Notes under the pieces: generated by a model
The model's input: only the letters and a program-made list of their open reading frames with translations
Told to the model about the DNA's origin: nothing
Database searches by the model: none
Made by a program: the position numbers and the translations under genes
Assembly: GCA_031272305.1 (NCBI GenBank)
Contig: JAISUA010000028.1
Coordinates: 1 to 8,914, forward strand
From: Clostridioides sp.
GTDB lineage: Bacteria > Bacillota > Clostridia > Peptostreptococcales > Peptostreptococcaceae
Length of the DNA stretch: 8,914 bases
Direction of reading: 5' to 3'
Shown here: positions 1-5,360 of the stretch, one piece after another
Layout of the letters: each line of letters starts with the position of its first letter
How positions within the stretch are numbered: position 1 is the stretch's first letter

Positions 1-100
1 TGTTTTCTTATTTGATATAAGTGCTAAAATATTAGTTTTCTATCATTTTTACTTATCATTATTACCTTTGTCTTTTGTGACTAAAAAAAAGGGGGAGATA

Positions 101-684
101 ATGTGTAGGACAAATTATATAATAAAAATATTATTTTACACTCAGCTTTTTTATTAGAAAAGGTATTAGCAATTGTAATATTAATAACAGTATGTCTTGG
201 TTCGTATGATATGCTGAGGCTTATCAAACTTGAGTATATAATCGATTTTCAAAACATAGTAGGTTATGATACTTTGAACTCAATACTTGCTCAAATTCTA
301 CTATTGGTAATTGGAGTTGAACTTGTTGTTATGCTTTCACTTCATATACCTTCAGCGTTTATTGAGGCACTGATGTTTGCTATTGCAAGAAAGATGCTAT
401 TATTGCCAAAGGAAAATGGTATGATAGATGTTCTTTTAGGTGTAATTGCTATGGCGATTTTATTTGGAATAAGAAGATATTTGATTCAAAAGGGTACGTT
501 TATCACTGAATCAGAGGAAAAAGAGAGCAAATTGAATGATGAGGCAATGAATATTATAAATGAAAAATATGGTGAAGAGTATAAGTCAAATTCAGAATCC
601 TCAAATGTCAATAACGACACCAAAACATCAAAGAATATAGATTTAATTGAAGATGAAGATGATATTCATCTGTTTTCAAACTAG
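101..684 (+). CDS. PsiE-like small membrane protein, start apparently frameshifted
   Basis: Probable inner-membrane protein of the PsiE-like family common in clostridia; function unknown. The continuous open frame runs from 109 (just after an in-frame TAG at 106-108) to the stop at 682-684, and its first ATG is at 211. That ATG has no ribosome binding site, and the frame upstream of it encodes a good first membrane helix (FLLEKVLAIVILITVCLG, from 148), so 211 is not the true start. The only ATG with a Shine-Dalgarno (GGGGGAG, 91-97) is at 101, one frame away. A one-base change in the A-run at 124-128 would join the two. Further hydrophobic segments include one containing VELVVMLSLHIPSAFIEALMFAIARK, cut here to its family-typical parts VELVVML and AIARK, and one at IDVLLGVIAMAILFG. 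The tail after the last helix is acidic and Asn/Ser-rich. Family assignment is moderate; the frameshift could be genuine, programmed or a sequencing error. Confidence 0.55.
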
Positions 685-688
685 AAAA

Positions 689-804
689 AGGATATTAATA
701 TTTATAAAAATATTGTGTAAATTTTTATTATGAATAATTATAAAAAAATATCTTTTATTTTTATACAAAACTATTTACACTATTTTAAAGAAGGATATTA
801 ATAT
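689..804. repeat. 14-bp direct repeat pair, second copy within a perfect palindrome
   Basis: AAGGATATTAATAT occurs at 689-702 and again at 791-804. The second copy continues into the perfect 14-bp palindrome GGATATTAATATCC (793-806). The pair brackets the AT-rich gap between the PsiE-like gene and tgt. No function can be assigned. Confidence 0.6.
774..801 (+). promoter_or_regulatory. Possible sigma-A promoter of tgt
   Basis: TTTACA (774-779) and TATTAA (796-801) are separated by 16 bp and lie about 50 bp before the tgt start. The -10 overlaps the GGATATTAATATCC palindrome (793-806), so a regulator binding there could block the promoter. In DNA this AT-rich the match is only suggestive. Confidence 0.35.
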
Positions 805-854
805 CCAATTATAGAAAAAATAAAATGAAGAAATATCAATAACAGGAGTAAATA

Positions 855-1976
855 ATGGAAGCAGTTAGATTTGAATTAATAAAAACGTGCAAACAAAGTG
901 GTGCTAGATTAGGAAAACTACACACTCCTCATGGAGTTATAGAAACACCTATCTTTATGCCAGTTGGAACACAAGCAACAGTTAAAAGTATGACACCAGA
1001 AGAGTTAAAAGATATTGGTTCTCAAATTATTTTGAGCAATACTTATCACCTTTATATGAGACCTGGTCAAGAAATTATAAAAAAAGCTGGAGGACTTCAT
1101 AAGTTTATGAATTGGGATAAACCAATACTTACTGATAGTGGAGGATTTCAAGTTTTCAGTTTAGGTCCACTTAGAAAAATACATGAAGAAGGTGTAGAGT
1201 TTAGATCTCATTTAGATGGTTCGAAACATTTCATATCACCTGAAAAATCTATTGAAATACAAAATACTTTAGGTTCAGATATTATGATGGCTTTCGATGA
1301 GTGTGCACCTTATCCAGCAGAAAGAGATTATGTGAAAAATTCTTTGGAAAGAACTACTAGATGGTTAAAACGATGCAAAGAAGCTCACACTAATACAGAA
1401 AAACAATCTTTATTTGGAATAGTTCAAGGTGGTATGTATAAAGATCTTAGAGAACAATCTGCAAAAGAAATCACAGATATAGAACTTCCAGGTTATGCTA
1501 TAGGAGGACTTAGTGTTGGAGAACCTAAGAATGTAATGTATGATGTACTTGAACATACAACACCTTTCCTACCGAAAGATAAACCAAGATATTTGATGGG
1601 AGTAGGAAGTCCAGACGATTTGATCGAAGGTGTAATCAGAGGAGTAGATATGTTTGATTGTGTATTGCCAACTCGTATTGCAAGAAATGGAACAGCTATG
1701 ACAAGTATGGGAAAAGTAGTTGTAAGAAATGCAACATATCAAGAAGATTTTACACCACTTGATCCAAATTGTGACTGTTATACTTGTAGAAATTATTCAA
1801 GAGCTTATTTAAGACATCTTGTGAAGACTAATGAGATATTAGGAGCTAGATTGTTGACTATTCACAACTTATATTTCTTACTTTCACTTATGGAAAAAGT
1901 AAGAGAAGCTATAAAAGAAGATAGATTATTAGATTTTAGAAAAGAATTTTTCTCAAATTATGGTTATGAGATATAA
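855..1976 (+). CDS. tgt: tRNA-guanine(34) transglycosylase (queuine tRNA-ribosyltransferase)
   Basis: Cytoplasmic enzyme that swaps guanine at the wobble position (34) of GUN-anticodon tRNAs for preQ1, the committed step in queuosine synthesis on tRNA. The 373-residue product has the normal bacterial length. Visible signatures are TDSGGFQVF with the general-base Asp94, AFDEC (Asp148), GGLSVGE (217-223) for base recognition, and GVDMFDCVLPTRIARNG with the nucleophile Asp268. The zinc site is Cys306, Cys308, Cys311 and His337 (CDCYTC, then TIHNLY). All key residues are present, so it should be active. The start is supported by AGGAG at 844-848, six bases upstream. yajC follows after 139 bp, a common bacterial order, but queA, which often precedes tgt, is not here. 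Confidence 0.97.
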   Translation: MEAVRFELIKTCKQSGARLGKLHTPHGVIETPIFMPVGTQATVKSMTPEELKDIGSQIILSNTYHLYMRPGQEIIKKAGGLHKFMNWDKPILTDSGGFQVFSLGPLRKIHEEGVEFRSHLDGSKHFISPEKSIEIQNTLGSDIMMAFDECAPYPAERDYVKNSLERTTRWLKRCKEAHTNTEKQSLFGIVQGGMYKDLREQSAKEITDIELPGYAIGGLSVGEPKNVMYDVLEHTTPFLPKDKPRYLMGVGSPDDLIEGVIRGVDMFDCVLPTRIARNGTAMTSMGKVVVRNATYQEDFTPLDPNCDCYTCRNYSRAYLRHLVKTNEILGARLLTIHNLYFLLSLMEKVREAIKEDRLLDFRKEFFSNYGYEI

Positions 1977-2021
1977 AATATTATTTTAATTAATAAAAAA
2001 TAGAATGTATAAATAAAATAG

Positions 2022-2050
2022 GTTACAATATCGACAAAATAAGGTATAAT
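2022..2050 (+). promoter_or_regulatory. Probable promoter of yajC
   Basis: A perfect TATAAT (2045-2050) is preceded at 17 bp by GTTACA (2022-2027). It lies in the tgt-yajC gap, 65 bp before the yajC start, so yajC can be transcribed apart from tgt. No GC-containing terminator is seen between the genes, so read-through is also possible. Confidence 0.5.
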
Positions 2051-2115
2051 TATCATAAAATATATTTTTGTGATTATATATAAGTATAAACATATTAGAT
2101 TAGGAGGATTTTTTT

Positions 2116-2523
2116 ATGCCAGCAGGAAACATAGGAAGTATTTTAATAGTGTGGGTGATATTTTTTGGGATACTTTGGTTTTTCCTTATAAGACCACAAA
2201 AGAAAAGAGATCAACAACTTAAAGATATGAGAAATAACCTTTCTGTAGGAGATAAGGTAACAACAATAGGTGGAATAAAAGCCAAGATTGTAAAAGTTGA
2301 AGATGATGGAGTAGTTATTGAAATTGGACCAAGTAGAACAAGAGTTCCAGTTGAAAAATGGGCTATAGGAACTGTAGCAAAAGATGAAAAGAAATCTGAA
2401 ACTAAGAAAGAAGAAGTTGTTGCTAAGAAAGATGAAGTTGTTGTTAAAGAAGAGGTTGTTGAAAAAGTAGAACCAAAACAAGAAATCGTTGACCCAGCTA
2501 TAGAAAAAAATTATGAAGAATAG
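2116..2523 (+). CDS. yajC: Preprotein translocase subunit YajC
   Basis: Single-span membrane protein that associates with SecDF and the SecYEG channel in protein export. The 135-residue product has one N-terminal transmembrane helix (about 7-25, ILIVWVIFFGILWFF), followed by the family hallmark RPQKKRDQQ (26-34) and the small cytoplasmic domain with NLSVGDKVTTIGGI (41-54) and RVPVEKWAIGTV (76-87). After about residue 88 comes a tail of nearly 50 residues made almost only of Lys, Glu and Val, with repeats such as KEEVV and KKDEVV, which makes the protein longer than many YajCs (roughly 85-110). AGGAGG at 2102-2107 precedes the ATG. The last codons lie inside the first copy of a 68-69 bp tandem repeat. 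secD and secF do not follow. Confidence 0.93.
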   Translation: MPAGNIGSILIVWVIFFGILWFFLIRPQKKRDQQLKDMRNNLSVGDKVTTIGGIKAKIVKVEDDGVVIEIGPSRTRVPVEKWAIGTVAKDEKKSETKKEEVVAKKDEVVVKEEVVEKVEPKQEIVDPAIEKNYEE

Positions 2524-2694
2524 TAACAGAAGATTTATTTTAATCAAAAATAAAGTTGATGAAAAACTATAAAAAAATTACGAAGAATAGTAATATAAAA
2601 CTTTATTTTAACCAAAACTAAAATTGATGAAAAACTATAAAAAATTATGAAGAATAGTAAGAGAAAATTTATTTCAATCAAAAATAAATTTGAT
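2498..2694 (+). repeat. Three degenerate 68-69 bp tandem copies of the yajC 3' end
   Basis: Copies begin at 2498, 2567 and 2635, each opening with CTATA and an A-run, then ATTAYGAAGAATAGTAA. The first copy encodes the last residues and stop of YajC; the other two are non-coding echoes of the same segment. Each also holds an AT-only inverted repeat; in copy 1 the arms are TTTATTTT and AAAATAAA. Copies differ by scattered substitutions, so the duplication is not recent. Confidence 0.8.
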
Positions 2695-2714
2695 TTGCAA
2701 ATAATATAAGTAAT

Positions 2715-2760
2715 AAAAAGCCTCGTCTTGAATATATTTATTTCAAGAGGAGGTATTTTT
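2715..2760 (+). promoter_or_regulatory. Terminator-like hairpin sequestering the SD of the next gene
   Basis: CCTCGTCTTGAA (2721-2732) pairs with TTCAAGAGGAGG (2742-2753) at 11 of 12 positions across a 9-base loop. The 3' arm contains the AGGAGG Shine-Dalgarno (2748-2753) of the membrane-protein gene starting at 2761. An A-run (2715-2719) precedes it and TATTTTT (2754-2760) follows, so the same structure resembles an intrinsic terminator for yajC transcripts. It could attenuate transcription, hide the ribosome binding site, or both. Confidence 0.6.
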
Positions 2761-3135
2761 ATGGAGAAAACAATAAAAAAATCAAATTATATTATGAAAG
2801 CAATATGTATTTCGTATGTATTAACACTAGTGATACTTTTTTTATACAACATTTTACTTACTTTTACTGATATGAATGCTGATATGATTTCTATAATTGC
2901 ATCGTTTATAACTACAGTTTCTGCTGCAGTTGGAGGATTTTACGCATCTAAAAAAATCAAAGAAAAAGGATTGATTAACGGACTTTTAGTAGGTATAAGC
3001 TACATACTTTTAATTTTTATTACTGTATTTTTACTTCAAGATCAATTTAAATTTGATATTTCAATGTTGTATAGAATTTTCCTTATGACTTGTGCTGGTG
3101 GAGTAGGAGGTATACTTGGAGTGAATTTCAAGTAA
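2761..3135 (+). CDS. TIGR04086-type (YrzE-like) four-helix membrane protein
   Basis: Small integral membrane protein of unknown function, 124 residues. Four hydrophobic helices are evident at about 13-33, 41-61, 71-92 and 101-120. Gly-rich patches match the TIGR04086 family as I recall it: AAVGGFYASKKIKEKGLINGLLVG around the second and third helices (key parts GGFYASKK and GLINGLLVG), and AGGVGGILGVN at the C-terminus. The start at 2761 is chosen over an in-frame ATG at 2728 because AGGAGG (2748-2753) lies seven bases before it and the earlier ATG has no such site. From memory, this family typically sits between yajC and the SCIFF peptide gene in clostridia, exactly the arrangement here. A link to export or handling of the SCIFF product is a guess from context only. 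Its ribosome binding site is buried in a hairpin. Confidence 0.8.
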   Translation: MEKTIKKSNYIMKAICISYVLTLVILFLYNILLTFTDMNADMISIIASFITTVSAAVGGFYASKKIKEKGLINGLLVGISYILLIFITVFLLQDQFKFDISMLYRIFLMTCAGGVGGILGVNFK

Positions 3136-3153
3136 TGTTTAATTCAAAATAAT

Positions 3154-3167
3154 AGAATAATTATTCT
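3154..3167. promoter_or_regulatory. 14-bp perfect palindrome upstream of the scfA promoter
   Basis: AGAATAATTATTCT is a perfect palindrome ending 29 bp before the -10 of scfA, where an operator or activator site could lie. It has a loose resemblance to Fur/PerR-type boxes but lacks their central base. It may also be chance in AT-rich DNA. Confidence 0.35.
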
Positions 3168-3193
3168 TAATGTATGCAGATTCTTGTATGATG

Positions 3194-3202
3194 TGTTATA
3201 AT
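3194..3202 (+). promoter_or_regulatory. Extended -10 promoter of scfA
   Basis: TGTTATAAT (3194-3202) is a consensus extended -10 element (TGnTATAAT) about 100 bp before the scfA start. The -35 region (about 3174-3179) is a poor match, as is usual for extended -10 promoters. It gives scfA its own transcript. Confidence 0.6.
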
Positions 3203-3215
3203 AATTATATATGAT

Positions 3216-3251
3216 AATTCATAAAGAAATTCATAAAGAAATTCATAAATT
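3216..3251 (+). repeat. 12-bp tandem repeat x3 in the scfA leader
   Basis: AATTCATAAAGA is repeated at 3216-3227 and 3228-3239, with a third copy (AATTCATAAATT) at 3240-3251. It lies between the predicted transcription start and the ribosome binding site of scfA, so it would be in the 5' untranslated region. Confidence 0.8.
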
Positions 3252-3303
3252 AAAGGCAATAAAAATATTTGAAAATAATATATTGCTCAAATAGGAGGAA
3301 ATT

Positions 3304-3447
3304 ATGAAAAAACAACATATTACAACATTATCAGGAGCTACTTTGAAAGAAAGTGCTAAAACTGGTGGATGTGGAGAATGTCAAACATCTTGTCAATCAG
3401 CTTGCAAAACTTCTTGCACAGTTGCTAATCAAGAATGTGAAAGATAA
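3304..3447 (+). CDS. scfA: SCIFF ranthipeptide precursor (six cysteines in forty-five residues)
   Basis: Ribosomally made precursor peptide of 47 residues. A 22-residue leader (MKKQHITTLSGATLKESAKT plus GG) precedes a core with six cysteines at 23, 26, 30, 34, 38 and 45, spaced as in the near-invariant SCIFF core GECQTSCQSACKTSC. Family members are modified by a radical SAM/SPASM maturase that links a Cys sulfur to a Thr carbon; as I recall, the mapped linkage spans five residues, which would fit Cys34 to Thr39 here. AGGAGG at 3293-3298 precedes the ATG. The gene is monocistronic: own extended -10 promoter, repeat-bearing leader and a strong terminator. Normally the maturase gene follows directly; here the next gene encodes a cell-wall-binding protein, so the maturase must be elsewhere or absent. 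The role of SCIFF peptides is not firmly known. Confidence 0.95.
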   Translation: MKKQHITTLSGATLKESAKTGGCGECQTSCQSACKTSCTVANQECER

Positions 3448-3451
3448 TTTT

Positions 3452-3500
3452 AAGGGTATACAAACAGAGATTAGAGGTATCTATTTGTGTACCCTTTTTT
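3452..3500 (+). terminator. Intrinsic terminator of scfA
   Basis: GGGTATACAAA (3454-3464) pairs with TTTGTGTACCC (3484-3494) with one G-U pair; an inner AGAT/ATCT pairing shortens the loop. A run of six T (3495-3500) follows. It begins only a few bases after the scfA stop and separates it from the CWB2-CAP gene. Confidence 0.85.
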
Positions 3501-3567
3501 ACTATTCAATAAGAAAAATTATAACAATTATAAAACATATAGTGAAAAATAAAAAAGAGGTGAAGAA

Positions 3568-5019
3568 ATGGAAAAAAAATCTTTAGAAGTAATGAAAAGA
3601 TTCGCTTTGACATTTATGATGGTTGCTTTTTTATTTGGATTTTTTGCGATAAAAAATGTACAAGCCTTGGTTTCTATTGACGAGATAGAAGGTAGCGACC
3701 GATTTGAAACAGCTGGATTGATTGCAGACAAACAGATATATACAAAGGCGATTATTGTAAATTCAAACAAATCTATTGCAGATGGACTTAGTGCTAGTGG
3801 ACTTGCTGGAGCAGAACAAGCTCCTATTTTACTTGTAAATCAGGATAGTATACCTCAGTCAACTATGAAAAGGTTAAATTCTGTAGAGAAGGTGTACATA
3901 ATAGGAACTGAAGATGCTATAAGCAATTCAGTAGAAGAAAGTTTGATTGCGATGGGAATAGAAACTGAAAGACTAGGCGGCTCTGATAGATGTAGCACTA
4001 GTATGGAAGTTGCTAAGAAGATAATAGAATTAAAATCTATAAATAAAGTTATGATAGCTAATGGATACAGAGGAGAGGCTGATGCTATAAGTGCTTCTTC
4101 AATAGCAGCGAGAGATGGTGCACCAATTATATTGACTGATGGAGGAAAACTTGATTTAACAGAATTAGATGTAGATATGTCTCAAATAAATAAATATGTA
4201 TTTGGTGGAGAGCAAGTTGTGTCTAATTCTATTGTTGACAAATTGGGAGCAGTTCGTTTAGGAGGAAAAGATAGATTTGATACTAATAAAAAAATAGTAC
4301 AATATTTTTACGGAGATTATAGCAATGTATTTTTAACAAAAGGATATAATCTTGTAGATGCTCTTACAGTATCTCCTATATCAAAACAAAAACCAATTAT
4401 ATTAATAAGTGATGGAAGTGATAAGAGTATCTTAAAGAAGGTAAAAAATTTTACGATACTTGGAGGTCCTGAAAAAGCAGCAGTTCAACAGGCAATAAAT
4501 GTAGTGACAGGAAACAATCCGAAATCTCAAGGAATTTATTTCAAAATAAATGATTCAGATTTGTTAAATATCACTAAAAGCGAGTTGTATGCACAGGTAA
4601 ATAAATATAGAAAAGAAAATTCTAAGAAAGAATTGACAATTTTGAGTAGACTTGAATCACTTGCAAGTGAATGGTCAAAGCTAATGGCAAAAAACAATAC
4701 GCTTTCTCACGTTATCAATGGCAAAAATTCGTATTCTACATTTATGCAGTATCTTGATTGGTCAGATATACCAAATGGTTATGATTTAGTTCAAGGAGAG
4801 TCGATTTTCAAAGCTAAAGTGCCTGATAAATATTACTATACTCAAGATGATGCCAGACAAATATCATACAAAATGATAAATGAATGGAAAGACGATGAAA
4901 AATCTGGTGGTGTGAATTTATTGCATAATGGATTCTCAAATATGGGATTTGGAATTTCTTACAGAGATGATTTTACAGTTTTTTGTACGCAAGAATTTTA
5001 TGGAGTATATAAACCATAA
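3568..5019 (+). CDS. Secreted cell-wall protein: three CWB2 repeats plus a CAP domain
   Basis: Predicted exported surface protein of 483 residues. A Sec signal peptide is clear: basic start, hydrophobic core at about 12-28, and a likely cleavage after VQA (33). Three cell-wall-binding type 2 (CWB2) repeats follow at roughly 37-132, 135-227 and 229-315, each opening with a G-x-DRF/DRC motif (GSDRFETA, GSDRCSTS, GKDRFDTN). Three tandem CWB2 modules are the usual set for non-covalent anchoring to secondary wall polymers, as in clostridial S-layer proteins. The C-terminal part (about 335-480) resembles the CAP/SCP/PR-1 fold: VNKYRKEN near its start, His381 (LSHV), Glu411 (QGESIF) and His453 (LLHNGFSNMGFGIS) match the conserved cleft residues. 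The activity of bacterial CAP domains is poorly known. AGGTG at 3558-3562 supports the start. Confidence 0.88.
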   Translation: MEKKSLEVMKRFALTFMMVAFLFGFFAIKNVQALVSIDEIEGSDRFETAGLIADKQIYTKAIIVNSNKSIADGLSASGLAGAEQAPILLVNQDSIPQSTMKRLNSVEKVYIIGTEDAISNSVEESLIAMGIETERLGGSDRCSTSMEVAKKIIELKSINKVMIANGYRGEADAISASSIAARDGAPIILTDGGKLDLTELDVDMSQINKYVFGGEQVVSNSIVDKLGAVRLGGKDRFDTNKKIVQYFYGDYSNVFLTKGYNLVDALTVSPISKQKPIILISDGSDKSILKKVKNFTILGGPEKAAVQQAINVVTGNNPKSQGIYFKINDSDLLNITKSELYAQVNKYRKENSKKELTILSRLESLASEWSKLMAKNNTLSHVINGKNSYSTFMQYLDWSDIPNGYDLVQGESIFKAKVPDKYYYTQDDARQISYKMINEWKDDEKSGGVNLLHNGFSNMGFGISYRDDFTVFCTQEFYGVYKP

Positions 5020-5074
5020 AATATCTTGAATAATTTTGTTATAAAGATAGACAATATATTTATAATCACTTTAA

Positions 5075-5182
5075 AATAAGGTTGTAGAGAAAAATAAGGT
5101 TGTAGAGAACAATAAGATTATAGAGAAAAATAAGGTTGTAGAGAACAATAAGGTTGTAGAGAACAATAAGATTATAGATGAA
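5075..5182 (+). repeat. 18-bp tandem repeat, six copies
   Basis: The unit AATAAGGTTGTAGAGAAC, or close variants, begins at 5075, 5093, 5111, 5129, 5147 and 5165. Copies 3 and 6 share the variant AATAAGATTATAGA, so the array may have grown by doubling a three-unit block. It lies in the 341-bp gap between the CWB2-CAP gene and the flippase-like gene. The rest of that gap (5183-5345) is AT-rich, with two TATAAT boxes (5309-5314, 5330-5335) that could drive the downstream gene, and no clear terminator. Confidence 0.9.
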
Positions 5183-5360
5183 AAAATTTACAGATTTTAA
5201 ACTAAAAAATAGATTTAAAAGTAATAAAATGATAGATAAATTGAACTCATATTATATTATAAAATAAAATTGTAATAAATTTGTATAAATGTTTACTACA
5301 ATTTATTTTATAATATTGATATGATAAGTTATAATTGCGTTAGTTATGGGAAGAGGTGGT

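Noticed and set aside
2..157. Open frame from the left edge ending at TAG 155-157
   Set aside because: It spans about 50 codons without a stop but shows no recognisable motif and may be chance in AT-rich DNA; it could instead be the tail of an upstream gene, which cannot be judged here.
2143..2547. Long minus-strand frame opposite yajC
   Set aside because: It mirrors the Lys/Glu-rich yajC codons as Phe/Asn/Leu, has no ribosome binding site and lies wholly over a clear gene.
2728..2760. ATG at 2728 as the start of the TIGR04086-type gene
   Set aside because: No ribosome binding site precedes it, and the AGGAGG at 2748-2753 clearly serves ATG 2761.
5075..5182. CRISPR array
   Set aside because: The 18-bp units abut with no unique spacers, so this is a simple tandem repeat; the same holds for the arrays near 8114.
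5346..5360. ATG at 5346 as the start of the flippase-like gene
   Set aside because: Starting there would place the best ribosome binding site (AGAGGTG, 5352-5358) inside the gene; nothing precedes it that looks like one.
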